The position numbers were made by a program, and so were the translations under genes. From Paracoccus wurundjeri (GTDB lineage Bacteria; Pseudomonadota; Alphaproteobacteria; Rhodobacterales; Rhodobacteraceae), in contig NZ_JAUUTZ010000036.1 in assembly GCF_030678915.1 (NCBI RefSeq), forward strand, positions 1 through 39,076: a DNA stretch of 39,076 nucleotides, written 5' to 3'. A model generated the notes under the pieces. The model was not told the origin of the DNA, ran no database searches, and saw only the letters and a program-made list of their open reading frames with translations. Shown here piece after piece: positions 7,908 through 17,573 of this stretch. How positions within the stretch are numbered: position 1 is the stretch's first letter; each line of letters opens with the position of its first letter.

Positions 7908-9553
7908 AGGTCCTGATCCTTGGGGGCTATGGTGTCTTTGGCGAACGCCTCGCCCGGTTACTGGTTCGCGACGGGCATATCGTCACTGTGGCCGGGCGCG
8001 ACCTCGCCAGGGCTCAGGCTCTGGCGGATCAACTGGGCTGTGCGGCGTTGCGGATGGACCGGCAAAAGGACCTCCGACTGCTGGCTGGGCATCAGGTGGT
8101 GGTTGATGCCGCCGGCCCATTCCATGCTTATGGCGAAGATCCCTATGCCCTTGCCCGGGCTGCGATTGCCGAGGGCCTGCATTACCTCGACCTGTCCGAT
8201 AACGCAAAGTTCTGCGCGGGGATCGCCTCACTGGATGCCGAGGCGCGGGCCGCCGGGTCATGTGTCCTGTCAGGACTGTCCTCGGTTCCGGCGCTGTCCA
8301 GCGCGGCGGTGCGTGCCCTGGTCGGGCCCGAGACGCCGCAGGTGATCGAGACGGCGATCCTGCCCGGCAACCGCAGCCCGCGTGGCCTTTCTGTGATGAC
8401 CTCGATCCTGTCACAGGTCGGGCGGCCGATGTCGGTCTGGCGCGGGGGTAAATGGATCCGCGTGACTGGCTGGTCGGAGCCGCGCCGATACCATCTGCCG
8501 GGCGGGCTGGTTCGGCAAGGCTGGCAGATCGAGGTGCCGGATCTGGCGCTTTTCCCGACGCATTTCGGGGCAAATACCGTGGCGTTTCGCGCAGGTCTGG
8601 AACTGGCGGTGATGCGTTACGGGCTGGCCGGTTTTGCTGCCTTGCGCCGCCGTCTGCCGATCCCGGTCAACCGCCCGGTGGTGCTGGCCTTCAAGCTGGC
8701 GGCCGATCTTCTTGCCCCCTTCGGTAGCGGGTGCGGCGGCATGTCGGTCATGGTGATCACCGGGCAGGAGCGTCGCTGGTGGCGCTTGCTTGTGGAGGAC
8801 GGCGACGGCCCCTTCATTCCCGCCATCGCCACCCGCGCCTTGTTGCGGCGCGACACCTTGCCGGTGGGTGCCCGTCCGGCATTGGAGGCTATCACGCTGG
8901 AGGAAGCCGAGGCCGCGATGTCCGACCTGAACTTGCGGACCGAGCGCGCTTGTGAACCGGTTTCCCCCCTCTTCCCACGAGTGCTTGGCTCCGCGTTTGA
9001 CAGCCTTCCGGGCCCGATCCGCGCGACCCATCAGACGACGGATGTCAGCCATTGGCAGGGACATGCTTCCGTCCAGCGTGGCGGTGGCCTCTGGAGCCGC
9101 TTTCTGGGCCGTCTCTTCGGCTTTCCGCCGGCCGGCGAGGGCGTGCCGGTGGAGGTGACGAAGATCGTCACGCCGAAGGGTGAAACCTGGCAGCGGCGGT
9201 TCGGAACGCGTGTTTTCCAGTCGCGCCTTTCGGCCTCGGCGCGGGGCATGACCGAGAGCTTCGGCCTCTTCACCTTTTTGCTCGGCTTGAATGTGCAGGG
9301 GGAGGCCCTGCACTATCCGGTGATGTCGGGATGGCTTGGCCCACTCCCGTTGCCGCGCTGGCTGTTGCCCGGCTCAATCGCGCAGGAGCATGTCTGCGAT
9401 GGCCAGTTCCGCTTCGACGTCAAGATCCTCGCGCCTGTAACCGGAGCGCTGCTCGTCCACTATCGGGGAGCTCTTGAGGAGGTGACCGGCAGTCGGACAG
9501 CCGTTCACGCCCGCCGACAAACCAATGACGTGGACAACCAAGGTTCGGGTTAA
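7904..9553 (+). CDS. Saccharopine dehydrogenase-like NAD(P)-binding protein with C-terminal DUF4166
   Basis: A 549-residue two-domain protein. The N-terminus is a Rossmann fold (KVLILGGYGVFGERLARLL, residues 2-20) of the saccharopine dehydrogenase-like family, with the YLDLSDNAKF and SGLSSVPALSSAAV segments usual there. From roughly residue 365 a DUF4166 domain follows (PIRATHQTTDVSHWQG, then ETWQRRFGTRVFQSRL). Such fusions are known in proteobacteria, but the substrate is not established. The start is the GTG overlapping the DCC gene. No membrane segment or signal peptide is evident, so a cytoplasmic reductase-like role is inferred. Confidence 0.88.
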   Translation: MKVLILGGYGVFGERLARLLVRDGHIVTVAGRDLARAQALADQLGCAALRMDRQKDLRLLAGHQVVVDAAGPFHAYGEDPYALARAAIAEGLHYLDLSDNAKFCAGIASLDAEARAAGSCVLSGLSSVPALSSAAVRALVGPETPQVIETAILPGNRSPRGLSVMTSILSQVGRPMSVWRGGKWIRVTGWSEPRRYHLPGGLVRQGWQIEVPDLALFPTHFGANTVAFRAGLELAVMRYGLAGFAALRRRLPIPVNRPVVLAFKLAADLLAPFGSGCGGMSVMVITGQERRWWRLLVEDGDGPFIPAIATRALLRRDTLPVGARPALEAITLEEAEAAMSDLNLRTERACEPVSPLFPRVLGSAFDSLPGPIRATHQTTDVSHWQGHASVQRGGGLWSRFLGRLFGFPPAGEGVPVEVTKIVTPKGETWQRRFGTRVFQSRLSASARGMTESFGLFTFLLGLNVQGEALHYPVMSGWLGPLPLPRWLLPGSIAQEHVCDGQFRFDVKILAPVTGALLVHYRGALEEVTGSRTAVHARRQTNDVDNQGSG

Positions 9554-9750
9554 ACGCCCGGTTCATAGCCATCTTCCAGTGATTCCACTAGGTGCAGCCG
9601 TGCGGCTTGTCATTGCTGCCATGCGCTGCAAGTGCGAAAATGTACGGGCGGCGGTTTCACAGTGCGCAGGACCTTCCCGCCGTTCGCTCTGCTGGTGAGC
9701 GGTATCTGCTGACTGGCTGGTTCTGGAAAACGAAAGCGGAGAGCTGCCGA

Positions 9751-10524
9751 TCATTTTCCGCAGGACCCGTTTCGGCCATCGGTCGACACTAACCTTAGCC
9801 CGATTTCCGTCAGCACCCGGCGTTGTTGCGGTGTGGTTGCTTCCGCAGCATGTGCCCAGAGCGTGAGGCTTGTTTCCTTTTCTGCAAATTGGCGGAGCAC
9901 GGCGTTGAACTCCTTCATCCAATTGCCGAGATGCAGAACGTAGGCATCGACGAGTTCGGCAATTTCGGTTTCGTCGGTTTCGAGTCCGAGACGATCGAAG
10001 CGTTGGCCAAGGGCCAGCACGATCTTGGCCAGATCGGGAGCGGCGAGGCGGTCGTAGAGTTCCGCAAGAGCCGCCCGCCCCTTATCGTTGACCATATGAT
10101 CGATCAGGGTCGACTGGTCGCGCCCGCTATTGTTCACCTCCCCGGATCGCCCGACTTCCAGCGGAGCGAGCGCGACGGTCAACTCGGGCGATACATCAAG
10201 CGGACCTTTTCCCGAACGGAGCGCCGCAATGATCTTTCTCTGCTTCTGCAGACGTTCAATCTGATCGGTAAGCGATGTAGCCAACTGATCGAGAACGTCC
10301 AACCTTACGGCATGAGAGTCTTCGAGCAGAGGCGCGAGCTGGCGAAGCGAGAGCCCCAGGGTAGTGAGCCGTCTGATGCGCAGGAGCCGGACAAGGTGGT
10401 GGACAGTGTAATGCCGATAGCCGTTTGCATCCCGGCTCGGCTCTGGTAGAAGGCCGATCTGATGGTAATGCCGGAGCGTTCGAACCGTTACCCTCGCACG
10501 TTTCGCGATATCTTTGCTGCGCAT
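9751..10524 (-). CDS. MerR-family transcriptional regulator
   Basis: A 257-residue regulator. Residues 1-70 form the MerR winged helix (DIAKRARVTVRTLRHYHQIG, LLPEPSRDANGYRHYT, then LRIRRLTTLGLSLRQL), followed by a coiled-coil dimerisation helix (residues ~80-110) and a ~140-residue alpha-helical effector domain of unrecognised specificity. The start is set by AGGAGG three bases upstream of ATG 10524; a longer frame to 10593 would overlap the upstream peptidase gene. It lies 16 bases downstream of that gene on the same strand and is probably co-transcribed with it. Confidence 0.9.
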   Translation of the reverse strand: MRSKDIAKRARVTVRTLRHYHQIGLLPEPSRDANGYRHYTVHHLVRLLRIRRLTTLGLSLRQLAPLLEDSHAVRLDVLDQLATSLTDQIERLQKQRKIIAALRSGKGPLDVSPELTVALAPLEVGRSGEVNNSGRDQSTLIDHMVNDKGRAALAELYDRLAAPDLAKIVLALGQRFDRLGLETDETEIAELVDAYVLHLGNWMKEFNAVLRQFAEKETSLTLWAHAAEATTPQQRRVLTEIGLRLVSTDGRNGSCGK

Positions 10525-10540
10525 GAGCCTCCTGCCTGGT

Positions 10541-12463
10541 TCAGGGCCTGTACCGGTCGTCCGCTGCCGGTGAGGCCGGTGCCGAGCGGCCACCGATATG
10601 GCGCGCCAAAAACGCTTCGATCGCGTGGTAGAGTTCGTGGTTACTGTCCTGATTGATGAACCAATGTCCCTCTTTCTCGTTCAGCAGAAACTCTACATCA
10701 TTGCCGCGTGAACGCAGCGTATCCACGACCGCTTCGGCCTGGCTCAGCCCAACGCGCACGTCCTGTGCACCATGGATGACGAGTATGGGGCAGCGGATCT
10801 GGTCGAGGCGGCTTATCGGCGAGCGTGCCAGCATGTCGGCGTTGTCCGCCGCGATATCGGGATCTCCCATGTAGGCGATATAGGTGTTCACAAGGGCTTC
10901 GCGAATGAAGGGCACGGCGCCTTCAACCAGCACGCGCAGGTCGGACATGCCGGAATAGCTGATGGCGGCGGCGAAGCGATCTGGCGTAAAACTCGCCCCC
11001 AGCAGAGCGGCATAACCACCATAGGAACAACCATAGATCGCCACGCGATCAGGATCGGTAATACCCTCAGTAATAGCCCAGTCGAGCGCATCGATAAGAT
11101 CTTCATGCATGCGGCCTGCGAACTCGCCTTTCGCCGCCTGCATGAATGCCTTGCCATAGCCAGTTGATCCCCGAAAATTCACTTGCAGAACCGCATAGCC
11201 ACGGTTGGCGAGGAACTGCACCTCGGGGTCGTAGCAAACGCTGTCCCGATACCATGGCCCGCCATGAACCAGCAGGACGGTCGGCAGATTGCGATGCTGC
11301 TTGTCTTGGGGCAGTGTCAGATGACAGGGGAGCCGGAGCCCGTCGCGTGAGGTGACCGTGATAGGCTGAACCGGAGCCAGCAATGTGGTGTCGAGCCCCG
11401 GTTGTCGGCGACCGACGATTTCGGATTTCCCCGTCGCGTGGTCATAGAACCACGTCGTCCCTGCTTCCCGATCGTTGGTGAATTCGATGGCCCATCGCTC
11501 TCCTGCTGCATCACAAGAGATATATCCCGGTTCGGCATCGGACAAGGAGCCGAGCCTTGTAAGTACGTCAGCAAACTTCGAGTCCAAAACGTGAATAACC
11601 TGTCGCTCACCAAGGTAACGCGCGCCCAAGAGGTCGCCGGTTACCGGGTTGAGGATTAGACTTGGAGGAAAGCGCGGATCGGCTTCCGGTCGCGGTGTAT
11701 CGAGATCGAAGACAGGGTGACTATCGACTTCGCTCTCGTCGCCACTGGCGAGATCGATTCGTGCGAGCCGTGTCCGATCCGTTCCGCAGTTCGAACCAAG
11801 CCACAAACCCTTCCCATCAGGCGTAGGTACACAAGGCAAGGGGCCGAATGGATTGTCGTTGCCGTTGAAGCTTGCAATAGGAACGAACTGTCCGTTTTCG
11901 TAGCGGGTGAGCTCGAAGTCGTTCCTGGAATTGACGACGATGGCGTGGGGCGGCCCGTCGGGTATGGCGAGCCAGCGCACGAAACGACCGGGATTCTCTG
12001 CGAGGGTTTCGAGATCGCCCGTCTCGATATTGAGACGATGCAGGTCGATAAATGCGGGATTACGGGCATTCATCTGCAGAAAGATGATGTTCCGGTCGGC
12101 GGGCGAAAACGCGAACTCTATGACCCGCACGCCCGGGAAGGGCGTCAGGTTGGCAGGTCGCGGCTGGTCATCGGCAGTGGCTATACGGTAAAGGTGCCAG
12201 TTTTCGTCGCCGTTGGTGTCTTGCATATAGAGAATTGCCGTCGAGTCCGGTGTCCAGCAGAAGGCTTCGATATTGCGGCACGCGTCGGCTGTAAGACGGC
12301 GATACTTTGCATCCGGCCCATCGATTTCGCGTATGAAGATGTTCAGGCGTTCAGACCAAATCGATAGATACGCGATGCGGGACCCGTCGGGAGAAATCTG
12401 CGCGCGGCAGAAATGCGGCGCGGAAAACAGTGTTTCTACGGGAATGGAATTGGAACCGGACAT
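10541..12463 (-). CDS. S9-family (prolyl oligopeptidase/acylaminoacyl peptidase-like) serine peptidase
   Basis: A 640-residue protein. The N-terminal ~370 residues form a beta-propeller with repeated blades (QISPDGSRIAYLS, FCWTPDSTAILYMQ, EFAFSPADRNIIFLQ). The C-terminal ~260 residues are the alpha/beta-hydrolase domain, with nucleophile Ser480 in GCSYGGYAALLG, Asp568 in HGAQDVRVG and His600 in EKEGHWF. The triad is complete, so the enzyme should be active on short peptides or acylated N-termini. There is no signal peptide, so it is cytoplasmic. I choose ATG 12463 (GAAGGA eight bases upstream) over a GTG at 12487. The MerR gene follows at once, which suggests the regulator controls this operon. 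Confidence 0.92.
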   Translation of the reverse strand: MSGSNSIPVETLFSAPHFCRAQISPDGSRIAYLSIWSERLNIFIREIDGPDAKYRRLTADACRNIEAFCWTPDSTAILYMQDTNGDENWHLYRIATADDQPRPANLTPFPGVRVIEFAFSPADRNIIFLQMNARNPAFIDLHRLNIETGDLETLAENPGRFVRWLAIPDGPPHAIVVNSRNDFELTRYENGQFVPIASFNGNDNPFGPLPCVPTPDGKGLWLGSNCGTDRTRLARIDLASGDESEVDSHPVFDLDTPRPEADPRFPPSLILNPVTGDLLGARYLGERQVIHVLDSKFADVLTRLGSLSDAEPGYISCDAAGERWAIEFTNDREAGTTWFYDHATGKSEIVGRRQPGLDTTLLAPVQPITVTSRDGLRLPCHLTLPQDKQHRNLPTVLLVHGGPWYRDSVCYDPEVQFLANRGYAVLQVNFRGSTGYGKAFMQAAKGEFAGRMHEDLIDALDWAITEGITDPDRVAIYGCSYGGYAALLGASFTPDRFAAAISYSGMSDLRVLVEGAVPFIREALVNTYIAYMGDPDIAADNADMLARSPISRLDQIRCPILVIHGAQDVRVGLSQAEAVVDTLRSRGNDVEFLLNEKEGHWFINQDSNHELYHAIEAFLARHIGGRSAPASPAADDRYRP

Positions 12464-12904
12464 TGCAAGATCCTTCGTATCAGTCACAGGCCGTCAGAAA
12501 CGATCGTGAGCCTTAGTTCCAAATTGGAATGCACTATGACGTAACGTCGGGGTCAAGTGTTGATTTGTCCCTTCGGCGCGTCTCATGAGCCAATCGCCAA
12601 ACGGATGGAGCCCAGCCCCACCTGTCGCGCTTAAGCGCGGCACCGGTCCAACCGCTTGGCACGATTATTGCTGCCAAGAAGTTTGCAGAGGCCCGCCCCG
12701 ATCGCTGCAAGTTGCATGAATGATTGTTAATCTTAGCTTTGCGCCATCTGCCCTGCCGCACCGCCGTCAGGCGGCTTTCCGGCAGGGCTGTGTAAAAACT
12801 TCCTTCGGTAGCAGTAGCTTACGAGTTCCAAGCCTGAGGGCGGGCATTTTTCGGCCTGAATGCCCGGACATACCATGCCTTGGCGGCTCAGCCCGGGATG
12901 GCTG
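12464..12904. other. Intergenic stretch leading into a transposase fragment
   Basis: No supported gene. Around 12788-12803 the sequence GGCTGTGTAAAAACTT resembles the terminal inverted repeat of transposons whose outer end reads GGCTGTGTAAAA, and a short GC-rich inverted repeat lies just before it (CTGCCGCACCG, CGGTGCGGCAG on the other strand). This probably marks the outer end of the broken element whose transposase remnant begins at about 12905. Confidence 0.4.
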
Positions 12905-13110
12905 CCATTATCCCCCGGGATTCCGATCAGGGTGACCATGCGCTTGATATTGTAGGCAAGGACATGCAGCGCTATTTCCGTTCGGACGTTCACGAACCCT
13001 CGTGTCAGCAAATGGGTGTGGCCCATCCTGGCCTTGATCCTCTCCACACCGATGTGCTGCAGGTAGGTGGCCCCTATCGAAGCCGCTCGAATTGTGCTCA
13101 ACGAGCCTCC
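12905..13110 (-). mobile_element. Transposase 3' fragment (IS1182-like DDE element)
   Basis: The minus-strand frame contains GVERIKARMGHTHLLTRG followed by VNVRTEIALHVLAYNIKRM, the conserved C-terminal end of IS1182-type and related DDE transposases. Only ~65 residues of a ~450-residue enzyme remain. The frame then runs on into unrelated sequence, and upstream of about 13110 the transposase similarity stops. It is an inactive scar. Confidence 0.7.
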
Positions 13111-13392
13111 ACCTCGCATCCTGCCACAGTGCCGAGGTGATTTCCAAAGCAAGAGCGGCCCCAAATATAAGAAATCGCAAGAATTCAGCAGAATTGAAAG
13201 ATGGACGGGCGAGCTCAGTCACGCTACCGTGATTGAGATTTGATCCAATGCGGCCGTGTAGTTCTGACAGGTGCTCAGCAGGAGCGTCATCAGTTGGCTG
13301 GATAATAGCAGGCGGGAATATTCCGGTCAGAAACTCGGAAAGCTGTCGAGAGAACCGGCATATTTTGTCACGGAAAAGCAAGGAACGGCTAG

Positions 13393-15033
13393 ATGGTTCA
13401 AGCAGTCAAGCTGCCCGTAGATTCTTCGGTAGACGGCACCCAGCTCGCAGAGACGATTTTTGGCCAGGGCGTGAGCGTCATCTCGGCAACCTATAGCGGA
13501 GATCCGGAATCGAAGGGAATTTACACAAATGGAGATGTCACGTCACCGGGAGTTTTGCCCGCAGATAGCGGGATCATCTTGTCGACAGGATATGTAAACT
13601 CTTTCACGCATGAAACCGGTTCAGGCGAAGCAAATCTGACGGATGACTACGGCAATGACATGAACGGGGTCGATGGTGATCCCAGGCTCGATCAGATCGC
13701 CAATGTCAGTGAGGGAACATTCGATGGCTCCATCTTGCAGGCCACGTTTGTTCCCACCGGATCGACACTTACCATGCAGCTTACCTTCTCATCGGATGAA
13801 TATCACGGCGGTTACAACGATGCCGTCGGCATCTATGTGAACGGTGTCCGCGCGGAACTGCCGATTGGAGATGGTGACGTTTCGATGCAGAATATCGCCC
13901 CGGGCGGTTCCAATGATAACCTATATGTCGACAATGCCGCGAGCCAGTTCAACACTGAAATGGACGGCTTCACCGTCACTCTCTCTGTCAAGGCACCGGT
14001 TAATCCGGGGGTGGAGAACGAAATATGGATCGGGATCGCAGATGCCCGTGACATTGGCCATGATTCCAACCTTCTTATCGCGGCGGATAGTGTTCAGACG
14101 GATGTGATCGCCCAAAGTGACACCGGGACAATGGCTATCGGGGGGCGCGAGGTTGTTGATGTCCTTGCGAATGACGTCAGCAGCCTGACCCCATCCTTGA
14201 CGGTAACTCAGATCAATAGTCAGGACGTCGCGCCGGGAGACAGCGTTACATTGATTTCCGGTACGGTTGTCACGCTGAACGCCGACGGCACGCTTTCCTT
14301 TGATGCCTCCTCGGAGGCAAGGCAGGAAGTAATCACATACACGGTTGACGACGGTGCGGGAACCACAGATGTCGGCTTCGTTCAGGTGGATGTCATTACC
14401 TGCTTCACGCGTGGGACGCTTATCGAGACAGATTGCGGGCTTGTCACGATCGAGGCGCTGCAGCCCGGGAATATGGTTTTCACGAAGGATGACGGTTATC
14501 AGTCGATCCGCTGGATCGGCTCTACCAAGCTATGCGAACGGCAATTGGCTTTCGCTCCGAATTTGCGGCCCATCTGTATCAAGGCGGGGGCATTGAGTGA
14601 AAGCGTACCCTTTCAAGACCTGCTGGTTTCACCCCAACATCGGGTTTTGGTAAGATCAAAAATCGCACAGCGCATGTTCGATGCCCCTGAGGTCCTTGTT
14701 GCGGCCAAGCAGCTCTTGCAGTTGGATGGTATCGATGTTGCGGTAGATGTAGAGGCGGTGGAATATTTTCATATGCTATTTGACCGGCATGAAGTTGTAT
14801 TTTCGAACGGTGCGGAAACGGAATCTCTTTACACGGGTGCCCAAGCACTGATGTCTGTGGGAGAAGCTGCGCGTGACGAAATCTTCTCCTTGTTTCCTGA
14901 ACTTCTTGATGCGAATTACCAGCCGATCCCGGCACGCCCCATTGTTTCAGGTCAAATGGGTCGCCAACTGGCCGCGCGTCACGTGAAGAACAATCAGGCA
15001 TTGGTGTGGAATAATATGACACCCGGTCGATGA
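13393..15033 (+). CDS. Secreted choice-of-anchor L / Hint (hedgehog-intein) domain protein
   Basis: A 546-residue protein. Residues ~20-235 match the choice-of-anchor L type (SGIILSTGYVNSF, then LTFSSDEYHGGYNDAVGIYV and VNPGVENEIWIGIADARD). Residues ~240-335 resemble a cadherin/VCBS-like Ig repeat (VVDVLANDVSSLTP, ITYTVDDGAG). From Cys337 a Hint_2 domain begins (CFTRGTLIETDCGLVTIEAL) and runs to the end, with the LLVSPQHRVLV block near residue 412. In Rhodobacterales such proteins are thought to be exported by type I systems; the Hint Cys can start autoproteolysis. There is no classical signal peptide. ATG 13393 is preceded by AAGGA at good spacing. No secretion gene is adjacent. Function is unknown: surface adhesin or self-cleaving carrier are the main possibilities. 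Confidence 0.85.
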   Translation: MVQAVKLPVDSSVDGTQLAETIFGQGVSVISATYSGDPESKGIYTNGDVTSPGVLPADSGIILSTGYVNSFTHETGSGEANLTDDYGNDMNGVDGDPRLDQIANVSEGTFDGSILQATFVPTGSTLTMQLTFSSDEYHGGYNDAVGIYVNGVRAELPIGDGDVSMQNIAPGGSNDNLYVDNAASQFNTEMDGFTVTLSVKAPVNPGVENEIWIGIADARDIGHDSNLLIAADSVQTDVIAQSDTGTMAIGGREVVDVLANDVSSLTPSLTVTQINSQDVAPGDSVTLISGTVVTLNADGTLSFDASSEARQEVITYTVDDGAGTTDVGFVQVDVITCFTRGTLIETDCGLVTIEALQPGNMVFTKDDGYQSIRWIGSTKLCERQLAFAPNLRPICIKAGALSESVPFQDLLVSPQHRVLVRSKIAQRMFDAPEVLVAAKQLLQLDGIDVAVDVEAVEYFHMLFDRHEVVFSNGAETESLYTGAQALMSVGEAARDEIFSLFPELLDANYQPIPARPIVSGQMGRQLAARHVKNNQALVWNNMTPGR

Positions 15034-15143
15034 CGCGCCAACCCTGAAACCCGCAATCGCCCGCCCCGATCGCGTCAGCACGGCGCTCCCTTGCTTCAGC
15101 CAATTCCCCCGAATTTGCCGATCAGTGTTGTATGGGTTTCCCT

Positions 15144-15838
15144 CTAGCGCGGATATGTCAGCAACTGGCCCGTTTCGCGAAGAGCAAGCACATCCATCTC
15201 TACTCCGAAAATCCGCTTCAGCAGAAGTGGCTGAATGATCTCTGCGGGTGAGCCTCGTGCGATCATGCGTCCGCCGCGCAGGGCAATGACCTCGTCGCAA
15301 CGGGTTCGTCCAGAAGCAGGCATTTCGCCTGCTGCGCCACTAGCATCGCCAGCCAAACCCGCTGCCGTTCTCCTCCGGACAAAGTGTCCACCAGACGATC
15401 CGCCAATCCGGCGACGCCGGTCAGATTCATCGCCGCCTCGACCTGTCTGCGATCTTCGCCGGTGAAGCGGCCAAGCGCGCCGTGCCAGGGATAGCGCCCG
15501 ACCGACACCGGTTCGTGGACCCGAAGACCGGCGGCCGAGGAAAGCTGCTGCGGCAGATAGGCCAGTTCGCGCGCGAATTCCCGATTGCCCCATTCAGCAA
15601 GCGGTCGGTTCATGAAGCGCAGCTTTCCCGAGCTTGGCTCCTGCTGGCCCGCGAGGATTTTCACGAGGGTGGGTTTTCCCGATCCGTTATGCCCGATCAG
15701 CCCGATGACGCCTTTTGCGGGCAGATTGATCGTCAGTGGGTGCAGCAGACGGGGCTTGCCGATCGAGAAGGACATTTCCTCGATGGCAAAGGCAGGGAGG
15801 GTGTCGTCCAGCGTGGCCGGGTTCCGATGGGCATTCAT
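15144..15838 (-). pseudogene. Broken iron-siderophore ABC transporter ATPase (FecE/FhuC-like)
   Basis: From ATG 15838 the frame reads as a FecE/FhuC-type ATPase (LTINLPAKGVIGLIGHNGSG, then AYLPQQLSSAAGLRVHEPVS, signature LSGGERQRVWLAML, Walker B CLLLDEP). Just after Walker B the frame breaks. The family C-terminus (CDEVIALRGGRMIARGSPAE) resumes in another frame until 15144. The ~35 residues that should hold the D-loop and switch histidine are missing, so a deletion plus frameshift removed them. The Walker A also reads GSGKPT instead of GSGKST (codon at 15671-15673). The protein would have energised ferric-siderophore or heme import. It starts two bases after the stop of the exporter relic upstream and was clearly its operon partner. 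Confidence 0.85.
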
Positions 15839-15840
15839 GC

Positions 15841-16790
15841 CTACAGGCCTTCCTGTCGGGTTGCATCCACATGTTCCGTGGTTACGATGCGGCCTGCGGA
15901 CATATGCAGCCGCTGGTCGGCGATGTGGAAATAGCGGTCGTCGTGGGAAATGACGATCAGGGTCTGCCCGTCGCGGCGCAGATCGGGCAGCAGCCGGGTG
16001 TAGAATAAATGACGGATGGCCGGATCCTGATCGGCGGCTCATTCGTCGAAGACCAGAAGCGGCCTGCCTGTCACGCAGGCCTGAATGAAGGCAAGCCGCT
16101 TGCGCTGGCCGGTCGAAAGATCGGTCGTGCTGAAGGCACCATCCCGGATCGAGACCTTGCCGGACAGTCCAAGAATGTCCAGAAGCGCGATTGCATGCCG
16201 GGCCTGTACCTCGGTCATGTTGCTGGTGACCTGCCGGAACAGATGAAAATCCGACAGGACTGAGGCGAAGAGCTGGCGATAATCGTCTCGATTCGCATCG
16301 CTCACCGGCGTGCCGTCCAGCTCCAGCGTTCCATTCTGCGGCAGGTAAAGGCCCAGTAGAAGCTTCAGCAAAGTAATCTTGCCTGATCCGTTATCGCCGG
16401 TGATGAAGGTGATCCGGTCTTGCGGGATCTCCAGAGCCACGGGTCCGAGGGTGAAGCCGTTGCCCGTTCTATCCTCCATGAACTGATAGGATGCACCGCG
16501 CAGCGAGATCTGTCCGGTGAAGGCGGAGGCGTGTCTCTGCCGCGGCTCCAGAAGAACCGGCTCTGCGGTCCGGAAACGCTGGGACAGGTCAGCGATCCGG
16601 CCGAAGGCGATCTGAGCGCGGTGGATGACCGGCAAAGCACCGATCAACTGATCAATCGGGCCTTACATAAAGCAGGATCAGCACGAATCTGCCCGGCACC
16701 GCGTCCGAGGCGAAGCCCGTATCCCGCCAGGACAGCAGGATCGCGTTCATGCCGAAGAGCCGCGTATGCGCGAGGATGAAACCCTGCTGA
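15841..16790 (-). pseudogene. Broken cyclic-peptide/siderophore export ABC protein (SyrD/PvdE-like)
   Basis: This relic consists of pieces of one permease-ATPase fusion. The last transmembrane part (QQGFILAHTRLFGMNAILLS) is in the frame above 16652. After a frameshift near 16650 the linker and ATPase follow (ALPVIHRAQIAFGRIADLSQ, then QLFASVLSDFHLFRQVTSNM, LSTGQRKRLAFIQACVTGRP, LLVFDE). A TGA at 16041-16039 interrupts Walker B, where family members have DEWAADQDP. The remainder (AADQDPAIRHLFYTRLLPDL and the ISHDDRYF switch) continues in frame to TAG 15841. The Walker A reads GSGKIT instead of GSGKST. Most of the transmembrane domain is missing upstream. Intact relatives export siderophore precursors or cyclic peptides to the periplasm. 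Confidence 0.85.
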
Positions 16791-17566
16791 AAAGCCTTGG
16801 CGCATTGTATCGTTTCGGCGACGGCTGGCAAATCTGGGGGCATTACGGCGAAGGTTTCAAGATGCCGACCGCGCAGCAGCTTTATACTTCCGTGCCGGAC
16901 GCGTTCTTCGACCTGATCCCTGCACCGGATCTTGAGCCCGAGAAAGTCAAAAGCATCGAGGCCGGGCTGCGCCGTGAAACGGAACGCGGATTTTTCGGCA
17001 TTACCGCCTTCAGTGCCGATTACGACAACTTCATCGAGGAATTCTACAACCCGCCGGGAACCTCCGATTACACCTATCGCAATCTGTCATCGGTGCATAT
17101 CTGGTGGCTGGAGCTGGAAGGCCGCTACGAGATTAGCGATACCCTGCGTCTGACGGCATCGGCCGCATGGCAGAAAGGCAATCAGCGTACCGGTCCGGAT
17201 GCTGCCAAGACCCCGACCAGGGTGCCGCCACTAAGCGGGACGATCGCGATAAGCTGGGATACGCCTCAGCCGGGCCTGACGGTCGATCTTGTCGGACTCT
17301 TTGCGTCTTCGGTTAAATATGTCGAATCCGAAGACAAGTTCAAACCGGCCGGCTATGGTGTCATCGACGCTTTCGCCCGGTGGGAGTTCGCAGAGAATGC
17401 GGTGCTGAGCCTTGGTGTCAGAAATCTGTTCGACAAGCGTTATTTCGAAGCCTCTGCCGCGACCTATGACAGGGTGACGTCGAGCGCAGTCGCCAATTCG
17501 AACCCGATCGAGTTGCAGACCGGGGCGGGCCGCGCCTTTACTGCGTCGCTTGATTACAAGTTCTGA
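16766..17566 (+). pseudogene. TonB-dependent receptor, C-terminal part of the barrel
   Basis: A 266-residue frame beginning with GALYRFGDGWQIWGHYGEGF and KMPTAQQLYTS, the familiar plug-distal barrel block of heme/siderophore receptors. It contains further strands and ends in the canonical AGRAFTASLDYKF with a terminal aromatic residue, as outer-membrane barrels do. A complete receptor has about 650-750 residues including signal peptide, TonB box and plug, all absent here. Similarity starts at about 16790, exactly where the opposite-strand exporter relic ends, so a deletion or inversion joined the two. The ATG at 16766 is incidental. The remaining barrel could not be exported or gated. Confidence 0.9.
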
Positions 17567-17573
17567 CGCATCG

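Noticed and set aside
11717..12367. 216-residue plus-strand frame antisense to the S9 peptidase
   Set aside because: It lies entirely within the propeller region of the peptidase, which has clear blades on the other strand.
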